From assembly GCA_014800385.1 (NCBI GenBank), contig JAAVGE010000034.1, positions 1 through 40,282 of the forward strand: a stretch of 40,282 nt of DNA. The letters are read 5' to 3'. How positions within the stretch are numbered: position 1 is the first letter of the stretch; the number at the start of each line of letters is the position of its first letter. The position numbers were made by a program, and so were the translations under genes. Source of the DNA: Bacteroidales bacterium. Lineage in GTDB: Bacteria; Bacteroidota; Bacteroidia; Bacteroidales; Muribaculaceae. Below, piece after piece: positions 7,221 to 14,869 of the stretch. The notes beneath the pieces were generated by a model that worked only from the letters and a program-made list of their open reading frames with translations, did no database searches and was not told the origin of the DNA.

Positions 7221-8302
7221 AGAAAAGTCTGAAAATCACATTCCTCGTTCTTCTCATCGCCGAAGCGCTCGTCACGCTTTTGGCGGCATACGGCGGCATA
7301 TTCAACCCCCGGTATTTCTATGCCCTTCCGGCTATGGTAAGCATGACATTTCCGGCATGGGTGGTTATTACCCCGGTCATGATGCTGATTGCGGTTGTTA
7401 CCAACAGGCGACTGGCACTGATTCCCGCGGCTACAATGTTGCTGTGCATAGGGCCATTTTTTGACGTATGCCCTCTGAACTTCAACCGCTCACATCACAC
7501 CGACAAACCGGGGTTCTCATTGCTTTCCTACAACGTCCTTTATTGCGAAAACTACCTGGACCGGTCATCCGCAATTGAGGATAGCCCTACCATCCGGGCC
7601 ATCCTGGACTCTGATGCCGATGTGGTATGCCTTCAGGAAACGCTTGACATCAAAGGTGACAGATTCCGTGGTATCACACCGGAACTGGCTGATTCGCTCT
7701 TCACCCGTTATCCCTACCGCATATACAACAACTGTCATTTGGGTATACTCTCGAAATATTCCATCGACACCATCGCAGCCCCATCACTGCCCGGAGCCTC
7801 GGCGGCGATGATGATAGCCGATGTGCATCTGGCTGACAGAACTGTCAGGTTCTATAACCTTCATCTGCAGTCAATAGGGTTGACCGCCGATGACAAGGAA
7901 TTATACAAGGAACTGACGCGCGGTAATGCCGACAACCATCTGAAACAAGCCAAGTCAAGTCTGCTGTCAAAACTCCGTCAGGCATTCGTTAACCGTGCTA
8001 ATCAGGCTGCGTTGATAAAAGAAGTTATGGGGCAGATGAAGTGTGAGTACGCCGTTGTCTGCGGTGATTTCAACGACATTCCCGGCTGCTATGCCATACG
8101 CACCATTGAATCGGAAGGACTGAAAAACGCCTTTACCGATGCAGGATTCGGGCCAGTCTGGAGTTATCGTGCCGACCGGTTCTATTTCCATATCGATCAG
8201 GTTCTTTACAACAGCGGTCTGAAACCCACATATATGACAATTGTAAAAGATACGGGGCTGAGCGACCATCTTCCTCAGTTCGTAGAATTTGAATTCCGAT
8301 AA
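7217..8302 (+). CDS. Membrane-anchored endonuclease/exonuclease/phosphatase family protein
   Basis: 361 residues. Three hydrophobic segments lie in the first ~90 residues, followed by an EEP (exonuclease III/DNase I-like) domain. Visible motifs are SYNVLYC (metal-binding Asn), CLQET (metal-binding Glu), GDFND (catalytic Asp/Asn) and LSDHLPQ (Asp-His pair) near the C-terminus. The family includes nucleases and lipid or sugar phosphatases; the membrane anchor favours a phosphodiesterase or phosphatase acting outside the cytoplasm, but the substrate cannot be told. It starts within the stop codon of the second rhomboid (4-base overlap), so it belongs to the same operon. The combination of rhomboids with this protein recurs in Bacteroidetes, to my knowledge, without an assigned role. 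Confidence 0.87.
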   Translation: MKKSLKITFLVLLIAEALVTLLAAYGGIFNPRYFYALPAMVSMTFPAWVVITPVMMLIAVVTNRRLALIPAATMLLCIGPFFDVCPLNFNRSHHTDKPGFSLLSYNVLYCENYLDRSSAIEDSPTIRAILDSDADVVCLQETLDIKGDRFRGITPELADSLFTRYPYRIYNNCHLGILSKYSIDTIAAPSLPGASAAMMIADVHLADRTVRFYNLHLQSIGLTADDKELYKELTRGNADNHLKQAKSSLLSKLRQAFVNRANQAALIKEVMGQMKCEYAVVCGDFNDIPGCYAIRTIESEGLKNAFTDAGFGPVWSYRADRFYFHIDQVLYNSGLKPTYMTIVKDTGLSDHLPQFVEFEFR

Positions 8303-8345
8303 AACTCAATTTATTATATCATACAACATCACACATTTTTAAATC

Positions 8346-10226
8346 ATGACAAAACTACATTACTTGCTTCTTCCAATCCTGATGCTTTTCTCCATTGCCA
8401 CGGTGCATGGTGCCGACTCAATGGACAACGACGGCTACCCCGAAATGTTTATTCGCGGGGCCTTCAACGGATGGAATGCCGAAAACCGTTACCGAATGAC
8501 CCGCCAGGGTGACCACTATTCCATTACCTTAGAGCACCTTGACGGAGAGTTCAAGGTAGGCAGCAGCGAATGGAACTTCAACTACGGCTCAGCCTCCGGA
8601 AATATTCTCAGCATCTCATCACCCCAGACAGTTGAAGCCACCCTCAATGGTCCTAACTTCAATGCACAGAATCTTTCAGATGTCACCATTGAATTTGACA
8701 TCAGGCGTGACGACAGCGGACACCTGCTCAACACCATGATCAGTTTTAAAACAGCGGGTGAGTCAGCCGACGGCACTTCCGGCACTCTCCCCGTGCTGTA
8801 CATAAACGTATATAATGAGGACGGCACCACCCTCAACAACGAAATCATTGACCGCAACCTCAGTCATAAGAACTACTTCACAGGCTCCTACTGGCTTGAC
8901 CTGAACGGATGTGAGTGGATGGCGGCCGAAGGAGCGGAATCGTTAGGCTCTGAAGAGTCACCCCTGCCTCTGCAAATAAAAGCACGCGGCAACTTCACCC
9001 GTCTGGCCTTCTCCAAAAAACCGTTCAAACTCAAACTCGACAAAAAACAGTCCATGTTAGGACTCAGCAAAAGCAAGCACTTCGCCCTTCTTGCCCATGC
9101 CGATGACAACTTCGGGTATATGCGCAACTTCACCGGATTCAATCTCGGCAAACGTATAGGACTCCCCTGGACACCATCCCAGCAGCCTGTGGAGGTCATC
9201 ATCAACGGCAACTACCGCGGGCTCTATTTCCTGACTGAGTCAATCCGTATTGAATCAGACCGAATCGACATCGAGGAACTCGACGACATGGAAACAAATC
9301 CTGAACTTATCTCCGGCGGCTATCTCGTGGAACTTGACAATTACGATGAGGAAAACCAGATACGTATGCCTGAAAAATCATGCGTCGGAGGTCATTATAT
9401 CGATGCACTCCGAATAACCTGGGACACCCCCGAGGACTATTCCGATGTGCAGAAACAGTTCGTGACCGAGCAGTTCTCCTACATGAACGACTACGTAGGT
9501 GAGTGCAATGACAAACTGTGGAGTTATATGGACCTTGACGATGCCGCACGCTATTATATCGTTGAAGAAATCATCTCACACACAGAGTCTTACCACGGAT
9601 CAACCTACATGTTCCGTGATCGTGGAGAGGGACAGAAGTGGCACTTCTCACCCCTGTGGGACTGCGGTAATGCCTTCAACGGAAGCACCTCTGATTTCTT
9701 CTACAACTGCGACCCCTTCGGCAACACATGGATTCCCTCCATGCGCGTCAACAACAAATTCAATGACAAGGTAAAATCCACATGGCTCTGGTTCATGCAA
9801 AACCGCTATGAGGGTCTGGTTGACGATATCAACACCTATTGCGAACATATCAGCGCCGCCGCCAAGGCTGACCGCAAACGCTGGAAGGATGCAGAACAGC
9901 CCGACTACGCCGGTCGCATGCCTGTGGTGGACAACTCCGACATCAACAGTCGCAAACAAAGCGTACTGAACCATCTTGAAGCAAAAACCAACTGGCTCAA
10001 ATCGCAGTTCGGCGATTTCAATCAGGGTTACTTCTCAGAGCCTGAACGGGACGACACTCCTGCCGCTCCACTCCCTGCATACTCCGGCGTCAGCGACGTC
10101 CTGTATGACAACAACGATCTCCCCGAAGAATATTTCAACCTCCAGGGATTACGAATCATGAATCCCACAAAGGGTGAAATCTATATTCTTCGCAAAGGAA
10201 ACAGTTCTTCTAAAATTATTAAATAA
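8346..10226 (+). CDS. Secreted CotH-kinase family protein
   Basis: 626 residues with a signal peptide of about 22 residues. Residues about 30-75 (MFIRGAFNGWNA) look like a small carbohydrate-binding-type beta domain. The CotH domain follows at about 190-530, with RGNFTRLAFSKKPFKLKL, MRNFTGFNLGKRIGLPW, INGNYRGLYFLTESIRI and SPLWDCGNAF; the Asp of the last motif is in the position of the CotH metal/catalytic Asp. CotH proteins phosphorylate coat proteins in spores, but the role of exported Bacteroidales versions is unknown. The last ~35 residues (EEYFNLQGLRIMNP) match the tail of the BspA-like protein at 2538-4892 and probably direct export or surface attachment. The nitroreductase lipoprotein gene starts 6 bases downstream. 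Confidence 0.88.
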   Translation: MTKLHYLLLPILMLFSIATVHGADSMDNDGYPEMFIRGAFNGWNAENRYRMTRQGDHYSITLEHLDGEFKVGSSEWNFNYGSASGNILSISSPQTVEATLNGPNFNAQNLSDVTIEFDIRRDDSGHLLNTMISFKTAGESADGTSGTLPVLYINVYNEDGTTLNNEIIDRNLSHKNYFTGSYWLDLNGCEWMAAEGAESLGSEESPLPLQIKARGNFTRLAFSKKPFKLKLDKKQSMLGLSKSKHFALLAHADDNFGYMRNFTGFNLGKRIGLPWTPSQQPVEVIINGNYRGLYFLTESIRIESDRIDIEELDDMETNPELISGGYLVELDNYDEENQIRMPEKSCVGGHYIDALRITWDTPEDYSDVQKQFVTEQFSYMNDYVGECNDKLWSYMDLDDAARYYIVEEIISHTESYHGSTYMFRDRGEGQKWHFSPLWDCGNAFNGSTSDFFYNCDPFGNTWIPSMRVNNKFNDKVKSTWLWFMQNRYEGLVDDINTYCEHISAAAKADRKRWKDAEQPDYAGRMPVVDNSDINSRKQSVLNHLEAKTNWLKSQFGDFNQGYFSEPERDDTPAAPLPAYSGVSDVLYDNNDLPEEYFNLQGLRIMNPTKGEIYILRKGNSSSKIIK

Positions 10227-10231
10227 TCAAC
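10227..10231 (+). other. CotH to nitroreductase junction
   Basis: Only five bases separate the CotH stop codon from the nitroreductase ATG, with no room for a promoter. The two exported proteins are therefore made from one transcript. Confidence 0.7.
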
Positions 10232-10855
10232 ATGAATCTGAAATCCATTCTTCTCCCCGCTGTGTTGCTCCTCGGGGGGCTCATCACCTCGTGCAGCAAC
10301 GCCGACTCGCAGACTGCTGCTGAAAGCAGTTCCGACTCTGAGGCAGTGATCAACAACATCATGACACGCACCAGCGTCAGACGCTTCACCGCACAAGCAA
10401 TCGCATCCGACACCCTCCAGACCATTCTGAAAGCCGGAATGGCAGCCCCTACGGCAAAAAATATCCAGCCCTGGTCATTCGTAGTGGTGACCGAGCGTGC
10501 CGTGCTTGACTCACTTCAGGCCACTCACCCCTACTCAAACCTTGCCACCGCCACAGCAGCCATCATTGTGTGTGGCGACATGCAGAAATATGATGACGAC
10601 ACAATCCGTCAATACTGGATTCAGGACTGCTCCGCTGCAACCGAAAACATACTTCTGGCCGCCCACGGTCTCGGACTGGGCGCAGTGTGGTGCGGAGTCT
10701 ACCCCTCCCAGGAACGTGTTGCAGGTGTGCGCAGAGTACTATCGCTTCCCGGCAACATCATGCCTCTGAACCTTATCGCTATGGGCTATCCCGATGGAGA
10801 ACAGACCCCCAAGGATAAGTGGAACCCCGATGTCATACACTATCAGAAATGGTAA
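10232..10855 (+). CDS. Nitroreductase family lipoprotein
   Basis: 207 residues. A lipoprotein signal ends in LITSC (Cys21), so the enzyme is expected to be exported and lipid-anchored, unusual for this normally cytosolic FMN family. The nitroreductase fold starts at about residue 40: TSVRRF (FMN phosphate-binding Arg residues), AAPTAKNIQPWSFVVV (flavin contact), and AAHGLGLGAVWCGVYP near the C-terminus. The family reduces nitro compounds or quinones, or acts on flavin itself. It follows the CotH gene by only 6 bases, so the two are probably co-transcribed, and it ends at a strong bidirectional terminator. Confidence 0.88.
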   Translation: MNLKSILLPAVLLLGGLITSCSNADSQTAAESSSDSEAVINNIMTRTSVRRFTAQAIASDTLQTILKAGMAAPTAKNIQPWSFVVVTERAVLDSLQATHPYSNLATATAAIIVCGDMQKYDDDTIRQYWIQDCSAATENILLAAHGLGLGAVWCGVYPSQERVAGVRRVLSLPGNIMPLNLIAMGYPDGEQTPKDKWNPDVIHYQKW

Positions 10856-10861
10856 GAAAAC

Positions 10862-10901
10862 AAAAAAAGAGCGCATCCACAGCGGGTGCGCTCTTTTTTT
10901 G
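10862..10901. terminator. Bidirectional terminator between convergent genes
   Basis: A stem of 11 pairs (10868-10878 with 10884-10894, including one G-T pair) flanked by A7 on the left and T7 on the right. It serves the nitroreductase gene on the plus strand and the OmpA-family gene on the minus strand. Confidence 0.9.
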
Positions 10902-10926
10902 TTATTCTATGTTGTCAGATTTAAGA

Positions 10927-12138
10927 TTATTTTCCTGCGAAGATTACGATACGGTTCCAGTTGTTAGTGTCGTAAACCTGTGAGTTACTACCTTCAGCCT
11001 GAACAGTGAGGCGGTCGGGATTGATGCCGTAAGTGTTTACAAGAACATTGTAGACTGCTTTAGCACGGCGTTCAGAAAGACTCATGTTGTAGTTTGCAGT
11101 ACCGGTATCTTCGTCGGCATAACCTTTAATAACTACGTTAACTTCAGGATTTTCGGTCATGTACTGAGCCATGTTGTAAACGTTGACCATTTCTTCATCG
11201 CTGATGCGGGCAGAGTTGATGGTGAAACGAACGGTGGGGAACAGAGGTGCTACAGTAACTTCTTCCTGTGCTACGACAACCTGCTGGGGAGGACAGGGAA
11301 GTTGTGCTTCTGCTGCTGCCAGTGCGGCTTGAGATGCAGCCACTTCACCACGGAGTGCATTTACCTGATCGTTAAGAGAACTGATGTATGCGAGGTCGTC
11401 GCAGGGGTTAAATTTCTTGAAGTCAGAACCACCGATGTTGATTGCGATACCACCGATTGCCATAAGGTTGATGTCGACAGGTTCGCCCCATGCAATGTTA
11501 TTGAAGTTGTCACCCATGAACTGTGCGCGTCCTTCAAGGAAGAGGTCAACATAACGGCTTGTGCGGAAGCGGAACTGGATACCTGCTGAAACAGGGAGGC
11601 TCCACTGTGAATGTTTGATTTTACCGCCGTCAGTAGCGATGTTACCTTCGTAACCGCGGATGTCCCAGAGGTAATTACCACCTACACCCACAAAAGGAAT
11701 AACGCTGACGGGACGGGAAGGATTAACACCACCGATGGTGTTGGTCATATCCCACATAAGATCGAAACTTCCGTTCACCATTTTGGCTTTGGTGTAAACC
11801 ATGTCATCATAGTGGATAGCACCACCGTTGAATGACAAACGCCAGCCTAAATAAGGTGAGAACCATTTGCCGAAAGCAAAGTTATAGACTGCGGTGATGT
11901 GATGTTTGGCATCACCTCCGTTTTCGAGGTGGTTTTCAGCAAAAGGTGACTGAATACCTGCACCGAACTGGAGGAACCAGTTGTCACGACCTGTTGAATA
12001 ATAATGATCTTTGCACTGAGGAGCGTCAACTACAGTGACTGATTCTTCTACAACCACGGTGTCCTGTGCATTAGCCTGGTTAGCCATAAAAAGTGCGGCA
12101 CCACATGCGGCCATTGTTAAGATTGTTTGCTTTCTCAT
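10927..12138 (-). CDS. OmpA-family outer membrane protein
   Basis: 403 residues. The signal peptide ends at ANQANA/QD. Residues about 45-245 are an outer-membrane beta-barrel with alternating aromatic strands. A short helical, Ala/Gln-rich linker (about 255-280) leads to the OmpA C-terminal peptidoglycan-binding domain (about 300-400) with VVIKGYADEDTGTANYNMSL and SERRAKAVYNVL; the Asp and Arg residues expected to hold diaminopimelate are present. It anchors the outer membrane to the cell wall. The mRNA leader is extremely A-rich with an AAGAAG just before the start, a pattern I associate with highly expressed Bacteroidetes genes. No clear TAnnTTTG box was found upstream. Single-gene unit. 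Confidence 0.93.
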   Translation of the reverse strand: MRKQTILTMAACGAALFMANQANAQDTVVVEESVTVVDAPQCKDHYYSTGRDNWFLQFGAGIQSPFAENHLENGGDAKHHITAVYNFAFGKWFSPYLGWRLSFNGGAIHYDDMVYTKAKMVNGSFDLMWDMTNTIGGVNPSRPVSVIPFVGVGGNYLWDIRGYEGNIATDGGKIKHSQWSLPVSAGIQFRFRTSRYVDLFLEGRAQFMGDNFNNIAWGEPVDINLMAIGGIAINIGGSDFKKFNPCDDLAYISSLNDQVNALRGEVAASQAALAAAEAQLPCPPQQVVVAQEEVTVAPLFPTVRFTINSARISDEEMVNVYNMAQYMTENPEVNVVIKGYADEDTGTANYNMSLSERRAKAVYNVLVNTYGINPDRLTVQAEGSNSQVYDTNNWNRIVIFAGK

Positions 12139-12446
12139 CTTCTTGAATTTTTTGGGTTATGAATTTTTCTTTTTTTTAGTTGAACTGTGAACAGCACTCA
12201 TTTTGTGTGATGCGTTCCCGATGTTATGTAATGATAACGGCAGACCATTATTTTTTGTTCAGCATCATACTGATAATTTAACATATCTCTCCATTAAGCC
12301 AACGGAACTACAATACCAAATATCCTTGATTTACAAATACTTAATCCCAATTACCTCCAACAAATTAACATTCTTAACAGCAGTTGTTAATCGTCAGCAA
12401 ATCACACGGAACAGTAAATTCGGCCTGAAGCCGGGCATATTCATAT
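12139..12446. other. Intergenic region between the ompA-family and M23-like genes
   Basis: About 310 bases between divergent genes. It holds the A-rich leader of the OmpA-family gene at its left end. A frame runs open upstream of the M23-like start from 12203, but it begins at a TTG, lacks protein-like composition and precedes the promoter at 12447-12477, so I treat it as non-coding. No repeat or RNA gene was recognised. Confidence 0.5.
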
Positions 12447-12477
12447 TTTGTGGTTTCACATATAATTCTTACTTTTG
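12447..12477 (+). promoter_or_regulatory. Promoter of the M23-like gene
   Basis: TTTG at 12447-12450, 19 bases, then TACTTTTG at 12470-12477, both matching the consensus. The ATG at 12485 is only 7 bases after the -7 box, so the transcript would have almost no leader. Confidence 0.65.
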
Positions 12478-12484
12478 TCAACAA

Positions 12485-13342
12485 ATGAGCAAGAAACCAC
12501 AGCATAGAACCACCGACAAAGAGGATTTCAAACTCCACGGCTCATGGAAACTGAGCATTGTTGATCTGAACCGCCTGCACGAAGTGTGGGGTGTCAGGCT
12601 GACGCGACAGCGTGTTATCGCCACTATCGCGGGGGCACTGATGCTCTCGGTGGCTTTAGGGGTGCTCCTGATCACCTTCACTCCGCTGAGTTTCCTTCTG
12701 CCCGGCTATCTGAACAGCGACAGCCGCAACGCATACGAACGTCTGAATATGCAGACCGATTCACTCAATGCCGTTGTTTCCAATCAGACGGTGTATCTGG
12801 AAAATCTGATGGCGTTGCTTCTGCCCGACCCCGAGATTGTAGAGAGTCCGGTGGTGATAACCGAGGATTCCATCCATCTCATTCCTGTTGACTCCCTGCT
12901 CCCCACCTCCAAAATCGAGACCGAGTTTGTGCAACGCCATGAGGAGAACGAGAAATACAAACTTTCCGTGCTCACCCCTCTGCCAAGCAAGATTCTGCCG
13001 TTCACCGCTCCCGTAAAAGGGGCTGTCAACAGCACCGACAACACCGCCACAATAACACAGCCCGTCTATACCACCCCGTCAGGAGCAACCGTCAACAGTT
13101 GCTACGGCGGACGTGTCATAGCCTCATACTTCACCCCCGGTTCGGGTGCTACCGTTATCGTACAGCACCCGCTGAACTTCATATCCGTTTACCGCGGTAT
13201 GGAACGCACACGTGTCAGCGATGGGGAGAAAGTGTCAACCGGACAATCACTCGGCACAATGCCGTCATCATCGCCCCAACTCCATTTTGAACTATGGCTC
13301 GACGGTGAACGTGTTAACCCCGCAGAGTACTTCAACTTGTAA
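12485..13342 (+). CDS. Membrane-anchored M23-like peptidase-fold protein, probably non-catalytic
   Basis: 285 residues from the ATG at 12485, chosen because it follows the promoter directly and begins a plausible cytosolic segment. A transmembrane helix lies at about 50-75, followed by a short coiled region and a C-terminal M23 (LytM) domain (about 185-285): YGGRVIASYF, VIVQHPLNFISVYRGM, VSTGQSLGTM, LHFELWLDGERVNP. Key zinc ligands are missing: the usual HxxxD segment is absent, and the HxH motif reads QLH. Known LytM proteins lacking these residues (EnvC/NlpD type) regulate cell-wall amidases, so a regulatory or scaffolding role in division or wall remodelling is inferred. It precedes the efflux operon by 169 bases. 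Confidence 0.85.
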   Translation: MSKKPQHRTTDKEDFKLHGSWKLSIVDLNRLHEVWGVRLTRQRVIATIAGALMLSVALGVLLITFTPLSFLLPGYLNSDSRNAYERLNMQTDSLNAVVSNQTVYLENLMALLLPDPEIVESPVVITEDSIHLIPVDSLLPTSKIETEFVQRHEENEKYKLSVLTPLPSKILPFTAPVKGAVNSTDNTATITQPVYTTPSGATVNSCYGGRVIASYFTPGSGATVIVQHPLNFISVYRGMERTRVSDGEKVSTGQSLGTMPSSSPQLHFELWLDGERVNPAEYFNL

Positions 13343-13356
13343 TTAACACTCTTTAA

Positions 13357-13427
13357 GGGTATAAACCCGTTGGAATCCGTTCATTGGGAAAATTCAAGTA
13401 TCAGGGTATAATTCAGACGTTTATACC
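13357..13427. promoter_or_regulatory. Three GGTATAA boxes upstream of the efflux operon
   Basis: GGTATAA occurs at 13358-13364 and 13405-13411 on the plus strand and as its complement TTATACC at 13421-13427. The last two form an inverted repeat with a 9-base spacer. They lie upstream of the promoter boxes for the gene at 13512 and could be binding sites for a regulator, possibly the LytTR protein encoded at the end of the operon (inference). Confidence 0.35.
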
Positions 13428-13430
13428 GAT

Positions 13431-13466
13431 TATATTTGCAATGTCAGTTTGTGTTGATTAAATTTG
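13431..13466 (+). promoter_or_regulatory. Nested promoter boxes of the efflux operon
   Basis: TATATTTG (13431-13438) supplies a TTTG located 20 bases before TAAATTTG (13459-13466), a consensus -33/-7 pair. The first box could itself be a -7 element. A partial duplication follows: the stretch ending in TTTGCACGTTA (13466 region) is nearly repeated as TTTGCATGTTA before the start at 13512. Confidence 0.6.
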
Positions 13467-13511
13467 CACGTTAATCAAATTTGCATGTTATAAGTATTGA
13501 TGTAACACTAT

Positions 13512-14858
13512 ATGAAACTGAAACGACACAACCTGATAATGGGGCTTATTGCTGCCGGATGGGCATATCTGCCACTTCATTCTGTTGCACAGACAACCGA
13601 CACCGGGGCGCAAGGACAGATATGGACTTATGAGCGATGTGTGGCGCATGCCGTAGAAAACAGTACGGAAATCCGGCGCAACATCCTCGCAACCCTACAG
13701 GCCGACGAATCGGTGGGCTCTGCCAAAGATGCGTGGCTCCCTTCCGTCGGGTTCTCCACAAGCCACAATTTCGCCAACTATCCCTCGCGCGAGGAAGGTG
13801 CGAAAAACAACCTCTACAACAGTTCCTACGGCATAAACGCTGCATGGACAGTGTGGGAGGGCAACGTAAGGAAACATCGTCTGCAGTCGGCCAAGTTGCT
13901 CCGCCAGCAGCAGGAACTTACCGGAGAAGATCTGATAAAGAACCTTAAACTGAATATTCTACAGGCCTATCTTGACATTCTCTATGCCAAGGAGGCAGTG
14001 GAGATTGCGCAGAAAACATTGGAGGTGAGCAGTTCCCAGACAGAACGTGCCCGTCGCCTCATGGAGTCAGGACGCACGTCAAAGGTTGACTTCGCACAGA
14101 TTGAGAGTCAGAACGCTCAGGATATATATAATGTGGAGCAAAGTCTCGCGAATCTTTCATCAGCACGGATGAACCTCAAGAAACTGCTTATGCTGGGGCT
14201 GAACGACAGCATCGAAACCGCTGACATCACCTTTCCCGACACCGAGGTTCTCACTCCCCTCCCCTCACGACAGACCGTTTATGATTTCGCAGCATCATGG
14301 CTCCCCGGATTCAAAAGTAATGAACTGAACAAGGAGATTTATGCCAACGACATCAAGATTGCCAAAGCCGGCTACATGCCCAGCATCACCCTGCAGGGGG
14401 GAGTAAGCACCGGCTACAACAACGGTGGCGATGGATGGGGTACACAGATGCGCCACGGCTTTAATGAGAATGTGGGAGTAACGCTTTCCGTTCCCATCTA
14501 CGACGGCAATGCCACAAACCGCGCCGTAGCAAAGGCAAAATTGGCAGCCCTGGACTATGACATCACCCGCGATGAACTGTACGAGGATCTGTCACGCACA
14601 ATCGAAAATCTCTACATCGAGGCGCGTAATGCCCGTGCCAAGTACAATGCCGGAATCACCCGCCTGGAAGCGACCGAACTTACAGCCACTTTGGTTGACC
14701 GACAGTTTGAACTCGGACTGGTCAACCCCCTGGAACTCCTCACCGCCCACAACAATCTGCTGAACGCCCGACTGGAGCAGTTGCAGAATAAATACATGGC
14801 TATCCTGGCCAACAAAACAATCAACTATTACGCCACCACCGAAGTATCACTTCCATAA
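13512..14858 (+). CDS. TolC-family outer membrane efflux protein
   Basis: 448 residues with a signal peptide of about 26 residues (ends HSVAQ). It has the two-fold OEP pattern of long amphipathic helices (about 40-240 and 250-440), with hallmark phrases such as AYLDILYAKEAVEIAQ and GLVNPLELLTAHNNLLNARL. It should form the outer-membrane channel of the tripartite exporter encoded by the next three genes, 11 bases downstream. First gene of a six-gene operon that ends with its own two-component system. Confidence 0.93.
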   Translation: MKLKRHNLIMGLIAAGWAYLPLHSVAQTTDTGAQGQIWTYERCVAHAVENSTEIRRNILATLQADESVGSAKDAWLPSVGFSTSHNFANYPSREEGAKNNLYNSSYGINAAWTVWEGNVRKHRLQSAKLLRQQQELTGEDLIKNLKLNILQAYLDILYAKEAVEIAQKTLEVSSSQTERARRLMESGRTSKVDFAQIESQNAQDIYNVEQSLANLSSARMNLKKLLMLGLNDSIETADITFPDTEVLTPLPSRQTVYDFAASWLPGFKSNELNKEIYANDIKIAKAGYMPSITLQGGVSTGYNNGGDGWGTQMRHGFNENVGVTLSVPIYDGNATNRAVAKAKLAALDYDITRDELYEDLSRTIENLYIEARNARAKYNAGITRLEATELTATLVDRQFELGLVNPLELLTAHNNLLNARLEQLQNKYMAILANKTINYYATTEVSLP

Positions 14859-14869
14859 TCGATACAACT

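Noticed and set aside
12203..12484. A 94-codon N-terminal extension of the M23-like protein
   Set aside because: It starts at TTG, precedes a consensus promoter at 12447-12477, and its composition is not protein-like. The ATG at 12485 is preferred.
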